Origin: Promethearchaeota archaeon
Lineage (GTDB): Archaea; Asgardarchaeota; Lokiarchaeia; Sigynarchaeales; SOKP01
Length of the DNA stretch: 11,842 bases
Reading direction: 5' to 3'
NCBI GenBank assembly: GCA_016839425.1
Contig: JAEOUI010000224.1
Span: forward strand, 1 to 11,842
A program made the position numbers and the translations under genes. The notes under the pieces were generated by a model. It saw only the letters and a list, made by a program, of their open reading frames with translations, did no database searches and was not told the origin of the DNA. This document shows, one piece after another, positions 1 through 7,097 of this stretch. Position 1 is the stretch's first letter. Each line of letters starts with the position of its first letter.

Positions 1-40
1 TCAACTTTTGCTCTATTAATTTTTCCTTTATCTTACTCAT
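1..40 (-). CDS. Possible 5' end of a leftward gene, cut by the window edge
   Basis: On the minus strand an ATG at 40-38 opens 13 codons that run off the left edge without a stop. The product begins MSKIKEKLIEQKL, a lysine-rich, probably helical start. Its upstream DNA is very AT-rich and contains an 18-bp palindrome (70-87), so it would be divergent from the membrane-protein gene at 122. No GGTGA precedes it. The fragment is too short to assign to a family, and a chance ORF is possible. Confidence 0.35.
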   Translation of the reverse strand, partial: MSKIKEKLIEQKL

Positions 41-69
41 GGGTATCTTATTTAATAATATAATCACTC

Positions 70-87
70 TTAACAATTAATTGTTAA
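70..87. promoter_or_regulatory. 18-bp perfect palindrome, candidate operator
   Basis: TTAACAATTAATTGTTAA reads identically on both strands, with no spacer. It lies 34 bp before the ATG at 122 and 29 bp before the putative divergent ATG at 40, in the only divergent intergenic region of the window. A dimeric winged-helix or ribbon-helix-helix regulator commonly binds such a site. The operator role is inference. Background AT-richness makes AT palindromes more likely by chance, though the internal C and G also pair. Confidence 0.4.
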
Positions 88-121
88 ATAATTAATAATA
101 CAAGATAATTAAAAAATAAAA

Positions 122-541
122 ATGAATAAAATGATAGCTTCCAAAGAAAGTGTTATATATCAGCGCGATAAACTTGACGAACATTCTATAAAAGCCTTAA
201 CAAAGGGAATTACATCATGTATTTTATTAGTAATATCCTTTATTATAGGAACTCAATTAATTATATTGTATGGCACTTCTTTATCAGAATATACGAGTAG
301 AACTTATACATCATTTGGTTTCGAAGTTTTAATCAGGCTCATAATTTTAATCAATATAAACATTTTTGGAATGATTATTGGAATATCAGGGATAGGTCAT
401 AGTAATCAAGTGAAACAACCCAAAGCGGTTAAAATAACAAGTACCATTACTTCTTATGTTGGAGGTGTACTAAATTCCCTCGGTTTAAACATAACCATTC
501 TCATTATATTGGCACCTATTTATCTTGCTTTAACTTTATGA
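122..541 (+). CDS. Small multi-pass membrane protein, first of four paralogs (no zinc ribbon)
   Basis: This is a 139-residue protein of unknown function. After a charged N-terminus of about 28 residues come hydrophobic segments at roughly 29-50, 68-92 and 105-137. The last two match the paired helices of the three genes downstream: a glycine-rich stretch ending GIxGxxxS, a short polar loop, then a helix with GxxxNSLGLN. It differs from them in lacking the N-terminal CxxC...CxxC zinc ribbon. The start is the first ATG after an in-frame TAA; no GGTGA precedes it, so it may be translated from a leaderless or weak-SD transcript. The sequence gives no enzymatic motif. Fold and topology recall DUF4190-type small membrane proteins, but that is only a resemblance. 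Confidence 0.7.
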   Translation: MNKMIASKESVIYQRDKLDEHSIKALTKGITSCILLVISFIIGTQLIILYGTSLSEYTSRTYTSFGFEVLIRLIILININIFGMIIGISGIGHSNQVKQPKAVKITSTITSYVGGVLNSLGLNITILIILAPIYLALTL

Positions 542-581
542 ATTTTTAATCTTTCTCATTTATAATTCCAAGTGAAAATTA

Positions 582-588
582 TTTTTTT
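582..588 (+). terminator. T-run downstream of the first membrane-protein gene
   Basis: Seven consecutive T residues follow the stop codon at 541 by about 40 bases. Archaeal RNA polymerase terminates on short U-tracts without needing a hairpin, so this is a plausible terminator, though such runs are frequent in DNA this AT-rich. Confidence 0.3.
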
Positions 589-634
589 AAAATCATAATC
601 TTGGTTATAAAATTTAAATGGAATATTCAACTCA

Positions 635-643
635 TTTAAATAT
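635..643 (+). promoter_or_regulatory. Candidate TATA box upstream of zinc-ribbon gene 1
   Basis: TTTAAATAT lies 32-40 bases before the proposed ATT start. The same word (TTTAAATATT) occurs at 1967-1976, before the third zinc-ribbon paralog. Expected spacing would put transcription start near 664-668, leaving very little leader before the SD, so the exact role is uncertain. Confidence 0.3.
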
Positions 644-663
644 TATCCAAACTATAAAATTAA

Positions 664-668
664 GGTGA
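664..668 (+). promoter_or_regulatory. GGTGA Shine-Dalgarno that decides a non-AUG (ATT) start
   Basis: Perfect GGTGA is followed by a 6-base spacer (AAGACC) and then ATT at 675-677. The TGA inside this SD is an in-frame stop, so the reading frame must open after it. Between it and the first zinc-ligand cysteine there are only four codons (AAG ACC ATT TTT), and none is a canonical start. Confidence 0.7.
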
Positions 669-674
669 AAGACC

Positions 675-1211
675 ATTTTTTGCCCAAATTGCGGTAATAA
701 AATTCTGGATGAAGCTCAAAATTTTTGTCAAGGATGTGGAACATCGTTAGAAGGAATGAATGAAAAAAAACAACAAATACCAACAACAAATACCATTCAA
801 ACCTATAATGAGCCCGTTAAAGTTCCCATTAAAGAAATAGTAGATAAAGAATCAAGGATTGTTTTTGCCTTGGGTCTTATTTCTGGAATAATGGCAACAA
901 CAAGCTTTAGCGAGGGATCCATATTATTAATGCCAAATATTAGCATGTTAGAGAGTTATGTCGGTTCAATTATAACAATGACTCAAGTAGTAGCTTTAAT
1001 CGTCCTTTTGGCCCTTCATTCAACAGGTTTAGTATTAGGGATAGTTGGAAGAGTGAAAAGTACGAAAATAGTACACGAAAATTCGTTCAAGAATTGGGGA
1101 GGTATCTTTTCTTTATTAGGGATAATAGCAAATTCTATAGGATTAATACTTGCCTTTATTGTATTTCCCTTATTACTATTCAATCCTCCCATCTATTATC
1201 CAAGTTACTAA
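675..1211 (+). CDS. Zinc-ribbon membrane protein 1, proposed ATT start
   Basis: The product is 178 residues if started at ATT 675. Residues 2-22 are a zinc ribbon of the form FCPNCG...NFCQGCG, with C3, C6, C18 and C21 as likely zinc ligands. A polar linker reaches residue 60. Hydrophobic segments follow at about 60-80, 97-124 and 141-168, the last two separated by a short charged loop. The first canonical start, ATG 756, would cut off the whole ribbon, yet the ribbon is in frame and closely matched by the paralog at 2026 with many synonymous differences, so it is surely translated. An in-frame TGA sits 9 bases upstream of the proposed start. The protein probably sits in the cell membrane with the ribbon in the cytosol; its partner or ligand is unknown. 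Confidence 0.8.
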   Translation: MFCPNCGNKILDEAQNFCQGCGTSLEGMNEKKQQIPTTNTIQTYNEPVKVPIKEIVDKESRIVFALGLISGIMATTSFSEGSILLMPNISMLESYVGSIITMTQVVALIVLLALHSTGLVLGIVGRVKSTKIVHENSFKNWGGIFSLLGIIANSIGLILAFIVFPLLLFNPPIYYPSY

Positions 1212-1217
1212 CAATAA

Positions 1218-1254
1218 TTAAAAATTTTGTTTACAATTTTTAAATATATTTTTT
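1218..1254 (+). terminator. Hairpin plus T-run terminator after zinc-ribbon gene 1
   Basis: A 9-bp perfect stem (TTAAAAATT at 1218-1226 with AATTTTTAA at 1235-1243) encloses an 8-base loop. It is followed by six T residues at 1249-1254 and begins seven bases after the stop codon. The stem is nearly all A-T, so it is weak, and the T-run may matter more. Confidence 0.45.
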
Positions 1255-1400
1255 ATCTTCATTGTTCAGATGCTTTTTATAGACAAATATAAAAGATTAT
1301 TTTATTTAGGATTATTTTGTTATATCAAAAATTTACCACATTATCTTAAATAGGAAAATATATTTCAATTGTTAAAGACCAAAATACAAAATTCATCAAG

Positions 1401-1405
1401 GGTGA
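1401..1405 (+). promoter_or_regulatory. GGTGA Shine-Dalgarno that decides a non-AUG (ATA) start
   Basis: Perfect GGTGA is followed by a 6-base spacer (TTAAAA) and then ATA at 1412-1414. The TGA within it is in frame with the zinc-ribbon reading frame, so translation must begin downstream. The codons before the ribbon are TTA AAA ATA TTC ATA, with no ATG, GTG or TTG in frame. Confidence 0.65.
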
Positions 1406-1411
1406 TTAAAA

Positions 1412-1912
1412 ATATTCATATGTCCAAGGTGCGGAACAAGAATAGGTCCTAACCAAACATCTTGTATTGAATGTGGAACTTTTTTAGATGATTCAAACAT
1501 TATAAATTCTAAAAGAGAAGAAATAGATATTTATTCAAAGAGAGCTGCATTTTTTGGAATAGCATCTCTTGTTGTAGGACCCGTTGCTTCTATTATAGCT
1601 TTTGGAGGTACTTTCGTGATTGTCACCAATTTCGCTTCGAATTCAAATCCAATTGATTTTATTATCGCTCCGATTATGACATTGATGGTTTGTGCTATAA
1701 TAGGATTAACATTTGCTATATTGGGACGATTCCAAAGCAATCAAGCCGAATCTGTAAATAGATACGAAAGAGCTGGAAGTATTTGTTCGATCATTGGATT
1801 AATCGAGAATGGAATGGCATTAGTTTCAGTGCTTTTAATATTACCTCTTATATTGAATCTTGGATCGTTAATATCAGGAACGCCAGATATAACATATACT
1901 TACTACTATTAA
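1412..1912 (+). CDS. Zinc-ribbon membrane protein 2, proposed ATA start
   Basis: The product is 166 residues from ATA 1412. The zinc ribbon has C4, C7, C18 and C21 (ICPRCG, then SCIECG). A short linker is followed by hydrophobic segments near 44-73, 83-105 and 121-150. The last two carry the family pattern of a helix ending LGRFQSN, a charged loop, then GSICSIIGLIENG. The first canonical in-frame start is GTG 1616 inside the first membrane helix, which would remove the ribbon and most of that helix and is not credible. A second ATA at 1418 is possible but lies 12 bases from the SD. This is the most diverged of the three ribbon-bearing copies. Function is unknown; the architecture suggests a cytosolic metal-binding or protein-binding tip on a membrane anchor. 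Confidence 0.75.
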   Translation: MFICPRCGTRIGPNQTSCIECGTFLDDSNIINSKREEIDIYSKRAAFFGIASLVVGPVASIIAFGGTFVIVTNFASNSNPIDFIIAPIMTLMVCAIIGLTFAILGRFQSNQAESVNRYERAGSICSIIGLIENGMALVSVLLILPLILNLGSLISGTPDITYTYYY

Positions 1913-2013
1913 ATCTTATAATTCTTTTCTCTCTTAATTAGAATATTTTAAATTTTTATTATTGGATTTAAATATTAGAAATTCTTTTTTTAATTTGCAA
2001 TTAAAAAGATTCG

Positions 2014-2018
2014 GGTGA
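2014..2018 (+). promoter_or_regulatory. GGTGA Shine-Dalgarno that decides a non-AUG (ATT) start
   Basis: Perfect GGTGA is followed by a 7-base spacer (AAAACAA) and then ATT at 2026-2028. Upstream in the same frame is a TAA, followed by codons K-D-S-G-E-K-Q with no canonical start. The GTG inside the SD is in another frame. Confidence 0.7.
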
Positions 2019-2025
2019 AAAACAA

Positions 2026-2565
2026 ATTTTCTGTCCAAATTGTGGTAGTAAAGTTATTTATGAATCCCAAAACTTTTGTCAAGATTGTGGGATGTCATTA
2101 GATCGTCTGAAAGAAATAAAAGAAAAGACACCTTTACCAGATAGAGAACGCAGTTATAAACCTACATATACACAACCAAAAAAATTTGAAAAAATTGATT
2201 CAGATTCTCGTAAGATATTTGGTTTTGGATTAGCTTCGGGGATAATTGGGGGAGTTGCTTTTTTTATAGGTACTTTTGTAATGAGAGCTCCGATGTCCTA
2301 TATGTACAGCTATTATAGTTCTTTTTACATGATCATTCAAATATTTGCCGTGATTCTTCTTTTAGCAGCCCATACAACGGGTTTAGTACTAGGAATCGTT
2401 GGAAAAATTAAAAGCAATAAAGCATCGAGTTCTAATACGATAGAAACCTTAGGAAGTATATTCTCTATCATTGGAATAATAGCAAATTCTATAGGATTAG
2501 CGCTCATAGTTATCGTATTCCCTCTGATGATATTTTTTGCATTATCATCAATAACTTACTTATAG
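2026..2565 (+). CDS. Zinc-ribbon membrane protein 3, proposed ATT start
   Basis: The product is 179 residues from ATT 2026. The ribbon FCPNCG...NFCQDCG uses C3, C6, C18 and C21. Hydrophobic segments lie near 63-87, 100-126 and 142-173. It is the closest relative of the product at 675. The C-terminal halves share GLVLGIVG, then a short polar loop, then GIIANSIGL, and 24 identical bases occur at 1122-1145 and 2476-2499. ATG 2092 is the first canonical start but falls just after the fourth cysteine, cutting away the ribbon. The gene converges on the radical SAM gene ending at 2613. No catalytic motif is visible; a membrane-anchored zinc-ribbon protein of unknown role is the safest name. Confidence 0.8.
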   Translation: MFCPNCGSKVIYESQNFCQDCGMSLDRLKEIKEKTPLPDRERSYKPTYTQPKKFEKIDSDSRKIFGFGLASGIIGGVAFFIGTFVMRAPMSYMYSYYSSFYMIIQIFAVILLLAAHTTGLVLGIVGKIKSNKASSSNTIETLGSIFSIIGIIANSIGLALIVIVFPLMIFFALSSITYL

Positions 2566-2590
2566 GGCTAATGGCTCAATCATATCCTTG

Positions 2591-2607
2591 AAGATTTTTT
2601 TTATCTT
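2591..2607 (+). terminator. T8 run within a short hairpin, between convergent genes
   Basis: AAGAT (2591-2595) and ATCTT (2603-2607) pair around a T-rich loop; the uninterrupted T-run is 2595-2602. It lies 26-42 bases after the stop of the rightward gene and just short of the convergent stop at 2613, so it best serves the rightward transcript. Confidence 0.45.
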
Positions 2608-2612
2608 ATTTC

Positions 2613-4049
2613 TTAAAATCTTTTCTCACTTAGAGACTCAACCATTTTTAACATGGAACGATAATCCCGAGCGTAGTTTCCAATTTTTTCCATTCGATAA
2701 TAACTTTTAATAGACCTTAGAAACTCCTTGAATATGAATTTCGGTCGTGCTAGAGAATAAAATTTTTTATAAGCTCTCCTCATAATTTCCGTAAGAATTT
2801 CGATTTTAATGTTATAAAATGGAAGCTCGGGAACTCTTACGCCAGTTTCCCAATATTTATTTTCATCTAACTTGTTTTGAGCGACTAATTCGTCCCATAT
2901 TTTAATTCCCGGAAAAACTTCAAAAATATGAAACATTGCGTAATCGATATCGATTTTTAGGGAAAAATCCATTGTAGTTTTGATGTCGCTTAATGTCTCT
3001 TCTGGCGACCCAAGGATAAAAGACGCCATAAGAACCTCAATACCCGCTTTTCTCGCTTTTTTTAGTGCTAACTTGCATTTTGAAGGTGTTATGTTTTTAT
3101 TGTAATAATCGAGAACGCGTTGATCTGCGCTTTCCATACCAAAGAAAATCGATTTAAAATTCGCTTGTTTCATGTGCTTGTACATTTCATCAGTCCCTTC
3201 AACCCGACCTTCGCAATGAAAAACCAAATCCAAGTCTTCTTTTATGATATTTTTGCAAATTGTTTGCACCCATTTAGGATTTAATGTGAAATTATCGTCC
3301 ATTACCATTATTTCGCGATAACCTTCAGCGTCTAAAACTCGAAGTTCCTCCATTACATTGTCGATCGAGCGATGGCGCCATCCCCTCTGGTTGACAGAAC
3401 AAAAGCGACATTGAAATGGACATCCGCGACTCATAATTATCGTTCCTGATTTTTTATTTGCGATCTCTAATCCACCAATTGCCATTTTATAATTTCCGTT
3501 TAATAATTTCCTATTGGGCAAGGGGAATTTGTTTAAATCTTTTTCAAGTTCTCTTGGAGCAGTAGATTTAATGAAACCATTTTTTCTGTAATAAATACCT
3601 TTTATTTCCTCGTAGTTTAGGTTTTTTGTCTCAAGGAAATGAATTAATTCAAGTAATGTGTATTCTCCTTCTCCTTGAATACAAAAATCCACGAAAGAAT
3701 ATTTATTCATTATCCTTTCGGCACATACAGTCTGGTAATTTCCTAAAACAACAATTAAATTAGGATTCCATTCTTTCGCCATATTTGCTATTTCAATTCC
3801 CGACAAAAAGGATCGAATGAGAACGGAAATTCCTAATATTTCTGGTTCTTGTTTCTTTATCCAATCTAACACTTGAGAAAATGTAAAGTTAGTTGCACCG
3901 TGATCGAGTATGGTAACTTCGTGCCCATTTTGAATGAGCATTTCAGCGATATACAAAAGACCTAAAGGTTCTGCAAAACTCGAAAACATTGGTCGTGGAT
4001 TAGACCGTTTTAAATCCATAGGAACTGGGGAAATTAACGCAACTTTCGT
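2613..4049 (-). CDS. B12-binding-domain radical SAM protein A, proposed ACG start
   Basis: The product is 478 residues from ACG 4049. Residues 1 to about 140 form a Rossmann-like B12-binding domain (PLGLLYIAEML, then GNYQTV, then QGEGEYTLLEL). The radical SAM core carries CPFQCRFC, with C210, C214 and C217 binding a 4Fe-4S cluster. It is followed by MDDNFTL, a GMES motif and a FILGSPEET motif. The C-terminal tail is basic. Such enzymes use SAM and often cobalamin to methylate or rearrange unactivated carbon; the substrate is unknown. It is last in a three-gene run, 21 bases after its neighbour. ACG AAA GTT aligns with the ATG AAA ATA starts of both paralogs and lies 5 bases after GGTGA. GTG 4058 or TTG 4061 would be canonical starts but lack an SD. 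Confidence 0.88.
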   Translation of the reverse strand, partial: TKVALISPVPMDLKRSNPRPMFSSFAEPLGLLYIAEMLIQNGHEVTILDHGATNFTFSQVLDWIKKQEPEILGISVLIRSFLSGIEIANMAKEWNPNLIVVLGNYQTVCAERIMNKYSFVDFCIQGEGEYTLLELIHFLETKNLNYEEIKGIYYRKNGFIKSTAPRELEKDLNKFPLPNRKLLNGNYKMAIGGLEIANKKSGTIIMSRGCPFQCRFCSVNQRGWRHRSIDNVMEELRVLDAEGYREIMVMDDNFTLNPKWVQTICKNIIKEDLDLVFHCEGRVEGTDEMYKHMKQANFKSIFFGMESADQRVLDYYNKNITPSKCKLALKKARKAGIEVLMASFILGSPEETLSDIKTTMDFSLKIDIDYAMFHIFEVFPGIKIWDELVAQNKLDENKYWETGVRVPELPFYNIKIEILTEIMRRAYKKFYSLARPKFIFKEFLRSIKSYYRMEKIGNYARDYRSMLKMVESLSEKRF

Positions 4050-4054
4050 GATTA

Positions 4055-4059
4055 TCACC
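4055..4059 (-). promoter_or_regulatory. GGTGA Shine-Dalgarno before an ACG start
   Basis: The minus strand reads GGTGA, then a 5-base spacer (TAATC), then ACG at 4049-4047. It sits in the 21-base gap after the upstream radical SAM gene. In-frame GTG (4058) and TTG (4061) overlap this SD and have no SD of their own, so unlike the other cases a canonical start is formally available. Confidence 0.55.
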
Positions 4060-4070
4060 AAGTTATATTA

Positions 4071-5576
4071 TTACTCGTCATATACTCCAAATCCTCGCGG
4101 TTTAGAGTTCCTAAACATCGTCATTGCTTCCATGGCGTTCTTAAAATTTTTCGCAATGTTGTATCCCATATTGAGCATGAATTTACTTTTTATTGCTCGA
4201 AGGATTAATTTCAAGAGTAATATTTTTTTCCTATCGAACGAGAAAAATTGCTTGTATGCTCCTTGTATTTCGTTTAACATCTGCTCGCGCTCGTTTTGAG
4301 GAAGTAAAAAGTCTATTACCCTTGAGTTCGTTTCCCATCTTTCTGCTTCGCATATCTCGGTTCCTACAGGCACCTTTATTGTATCATTTGGATGAATTAC
4401 TCCTTGAGTGGTATAATCTTGCCAAAATTTCGTACCCGAAAAGATTTCCACGACATTAAAGAAGGGAACATCAATATCAGACTTAACCGCAAATTGGATG
4501 GTGTTCTTAACCTCGTCTATGGTTTCTGTAGGCGCCCCTAACATGAATAATCCCACAATCAAATCAATTTTTGCCTTCCTAGCTTTTTTTATAGCCACAT
4601 TAAATTGTGAAACCTTGGTTCTTTTATTATAGATATCAAGAATTCTCTGGTTTGCGGTCTCAAAACCATACCAAATCGATTTACATCCAGCTTTTCTCAT
4701 CCATACCAACATGTCTTGATGAGTTTGGTCTACTCTGCCATCAGTATGCCAATCAATGTCTATTTTTTCTTTTTTCATTAACTGACAGATTTTAATGGTG
4801 CGTTTTGGTTGAAGTGTAAAATTATCGTCAACGAAATTTAATTGCTTATAACCTTGATCAGCAATTAGTTGCATTTCTTCTATGATATTTTCTGGACTTC
4901 TTGGTCTAAATCGGCGCTTAGCAAACTTTGTACACGCACAATACGAACAATTAAATGGACACCCCCTAGAAGATATGATTGAAGTCAGATTATAATTCGA
5001 GAATTCAAAACCCGAAAAATTCCATTTATACTGATAATCGATGAGAGTTCTATCGGGGAAGGGGAGATCATCAAGATTTTGTATTAAGGGGGCTTCGGGA
5101 GTAACGATTAATTTCTTATTAGAATCTAAGAAAGCTAATCCTGGAATTTCAGTGGGTAATTTATTGTCGTGCTTATCAAGAAATTCGCATAATTGTAAAA
5201 ATGTATATTCTCCTTCTCCACGCACGCAATAATCAACATATTCTCCATATTTTTTTAGAATATTTTCATATTCCATGGTAGGATGATAATGGCCGATTAC
5301 AATTTTCACTGTAGGATTCCAATCTTTAATTATTTTAATTAAATTTATTGATGGAAGAAAAGCAATTGTAAACACGCTAATTCCGATCACATCTGGTTTT
5401 ATTGTCTTGAGCCATTCTAATACATCGTATTTATTATAAAATTTGGCTGCGGCATCTAATAGTTTTACTTTAAAACCGTGCTCTTTCAAGATGGTTCCCA
5501 AGTATAAAATACCCAAAGGAACCCATGGAGTATATATGTTTGTTTCTAAGCTTGGATTAATTAATGCTATTTTCAT
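4071..5576 (-). CDS. B12-binding-domain radical SAM protein B
   Basis: The product is 501 residues, starting MKIALINPS at ATG 5576. Residues 1 to about 140 form the B12-binding domain (LGILYLGTIL, GHYHPT, VRGEGEYTF). The radical SAM core has CPFNCSYC with cluster cysteines C206, C210 and C213, then VDDNFTL, a GFETANQRILD stretch and a MLGAPTET motif. Its C-terminal tail (about 440-501) is basic and helical and resembles those of both neighbouring paralogs. The gene lies 26 bases after gene C and 21 before gene A, consistent with one transcript. No GGTGA precedes the ATG. The B12-binding half lacks the DxHxxG cobalamin-ligand motif, as in many BchE/HpnJ-type proteins. Reaction and substrate cannot be read from the sequence; methylation or ring formation on a lipid-like molecule is a guess from context. 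Confidence 0.92.
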   Translation of the reverse strand: MKIALINPSLETNIYTPWVPLGILYLGTILKEHGFKVKLLDAAAKFYNKYDVLEWLKTIKPDVIGISVFTIAFLPSINLIKIIKDWNPTVKIVIGHYHPTMEYENILKKYGEYVDYCVRGEGEYTFLQLCEFLDKHDNKLPTEIPGLAFLDSNKKLIVTPEAPLIQNLDDLPFPDRTLIDYQYKWNFSGFEFSNYNLTSIISSRGCPFNCSYCACTKFAKRRFRPRSPENIIEEMQLIADQGYKQLNFVDDNFTLQPKRTIKICQLMKKEKIDIDWHTDGRVDQTHQDMLVWMRKAGCKSIWYGFETANQRILDIYNKRTKVSQFNVAIKKARKAKIDLIVGLFMLGAPTETIDEVKNTIQFAVKSDIDVPFFNVVEIFSGTKFWQDYTTQGVIHPNDTIKVPVGTEICEAERWETNSRVIDFLLPQNEREQMLNEIQGAYKQFFSFDRKKILLLKLILRAIKSKFMLNMGYNIAKNFKNAMEAMTMFRNSKPRGFGVYDE

Positions 5577-5602
5577 GGAATTTTTCTCTTTATATTGTCT
5601 TT

Positions 5603-7051
5603 TTAAAATAAATCGGGAGGATTATTGATAATTTTTACAAATTTGTTAATGTCTCGTAAATTTAAGTGATTAAATATTATTTCTCGTCTATACTTGCTTA
5701 TTAAAGTTCTTGTGAATGCTTTAATTATGTAATTCGGCCTGAAAAACTTCAAATGAAATTGGTCCTTAATAATCTTAAAAATAGTTTCCCTATCCATTTT
5801 TGAACCAGGCAAGTCGATAATGTCGACACCTGTTTCCCAAAAGTTATCTTCATTTATGATTTTCTTTTCTACGAGTTCATTGAAGATTTGGGTACCAGGT
5901 AATGCCCGAGTAAAAATAATATGTGGAAAATCAATATCTAACGATGAGATAAAATTAAGAGTGTTAATTGCTTCCTGATATGTTTCATCATAAGCACCTA
6001 TCATGAAAGAACCAATGAGGAATTTGAAACCCGCTTTTCTAGCGTTATTTATTGCTATTCTACTCATTTCAGGTGTTATTTTTTTGTTGTAAGAATCTAA
6101 CACTCTTTGGGAACTACTTTCTATGCCAAACATCAGGATTTCAAAATTAGCTTTCTTAAGGGTTTTAAATAGCTCAACAGAACCGTTATTAACCCTTCCA
6201 TCTCCAATAAATACTATGTCTAAATTTTCTTTTCTTATTTTATTACTAAATTCATTTATACGTTTTTGGTTTAAAGTAAAATTATCGTCAATAAAAAGAA
6301 TTTCGCGATAACCTTCATCTGATAATATCCGTATTTCATCTATAATATTATCAATGGATCTAGTCCTCCATAATCCTTTCGAAAAGGCAGTACAAGAACA
6401 AAAATTACACGAATAGGGACATCCTCTTGAAGAGACCATTGTTGCAAATTTTCGCTTGGTAATGTCAACACCTCCAATCCTGTTTTTATAAAAAGCGGGA
6501 AGAAGTTTTCTATTAGGAAAAGAAATTGAGTCTAAATCCTTTATCAAGGGTCTATCTTTATTATCGTTTATTTTTCCATTGCTTCTAAAACTTATTCCTT
6601 CTACTTCGCTGAGATCTTTATTTGATTCTAATCTTTCCAAGAGATGGGGTGTAGTTATCTCGCCTTCACCTCTTACACAAATATCAACCCAATCGTATTT
6701 TTCTAATATTTTGCGAGCGTAAAAGGTTGCAAGATAATTACCAAATAAGATTGATAAATTAGGATTCCAATTTTTCAATTCTTTTGAAATTTCTTTTACA
6801 TTCTCAAAAGAAGCACATAAAGTTGAAAAACCAACAACTTCGGGGTCTTTTTTTTTTATGAATTCTACAACTTCATCGTTAGTCAGATTGAATGCCGGCT
6901 GATCTATGATAAATACACGATGTCCTATGTTTTTTAAAGAAGACGCAAGATACATTAATCCTAAGGGAGGTGCCGATGTTTGAAAAAGCGTTTCTTTTTT
7001 ATTATCTTTTGATATTCTCGTCGGAGATGCATTAATTAAGTATATTTTCAT
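5603..7051 (-). CDS. B12-binding-domain radical SAM protein C
   Basis: The product is 482 residues, starting MKIYLINASP at ATG 7051. It has the same two-domain plan as its two downstream paralogs: a B12-binding fold to about residue 140 (PPLGLMYLASSL, GNYLAT, VRGEGEITT), then a radical SAM barrel with CPYSCNFC (C211, C215, C218; C220 follows at once). FIDDNFTL, GIESSSQRVLD and FMIGAYDET follow, where the usual GxPxET glycine-proline is changed. It is first of the three-gene run, 46 bases after the glycosyltransferase stop. That gap holds an AT-rich TATA-like stretch (7067-7080) only 16 bases from the ATG, so a leaderless internal transcript is possible. The three copies are well diverged, suggesting different steps or substrates rather than a recent amplification. 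Confidence 0.92.
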   Translation of the reverse strand: MKIYLINASPTRISKDNKKETLFQTSAPPLGLMYLASSLKNIGHRVFIIDQPAFNLTNDEVVEFIKKKDPEVVGFSTLCASFENVKEISKELKNWNPNLSILFGNYLATFYARKILEKYDWVDICVRGEGEITTPHLLERLESNKDLSEVEGISFRSNGKINDNKDRPLIKDLDSISFPNRKLLPAFYKNRIGGVDITKRKFATMVSSRGCPYSCNFCSCTAFSKGLWRTRSIDNIIDEIRILSDEGYREILFIDDNFTLNQKRINEFSNKIRKENLDIVFIGDGRVNNGSVELFKTLKKANFEILMFGIESSSQRVLDSYNKKITPEMSRIAINNARKAGFKFLIGSFMIGAYDETYQEAINTLNFISSLDIDFPHIIFTRALPGTQIFNELVEKKIINEDNFWETGVDIIDLPGSKMDRETIFKIIKDQFHLKFFRPNYIIKAFTRTLISKYRREIIFNHLNLRDINKFVKIINNPPDLF

Positions 7052-7066
7052 TTGGTATCGAACTAG

Positions 7067-7080
7067 TTTAAATATTTAAT
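7067..7080 (-). promoter_or_regulatory. TATA-like element before the radical SAM genes
   Basis: The minus strand reads ATTAAATATTTAAA from 29 to 16 bases before the ATG at 7051. This is close to the distance expected for a TATA box of a leaderless transcript, which would fit the absence of any SD. The surrounding DNA is AT-rich, so the call is tentative. Confidence 0.35.
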
Positions 7081-7097
7081 AAGTAAAAATAAAAGAA

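Noticed and set aside
1531..1740. Minus-strand ORF of 69 codons
   Set aside because: It is antisense to zinc-ribbon gene 2, whose membrane helices and paralogy are clear; the reverse frame shows no independent features.
664..2028. GTG within GGTGA as the start of the zinc-ribbon genes, with frameshift at T/A runs
   Set aside because: The frame offset from GTG to the ribbon is +1 in two copies and -1 in the third, and no shared slippery site is seen; direct starts at ATT/ATA explain all three.
3934..4299. Plus-strand ORFs overlapping the radical SAM genes (3934-4299, 4193-4459, 4607-4795, 5041-5232)
   Set aside because: All are shadows opposite well-supported radical SAM coding sequence with full motif sets.
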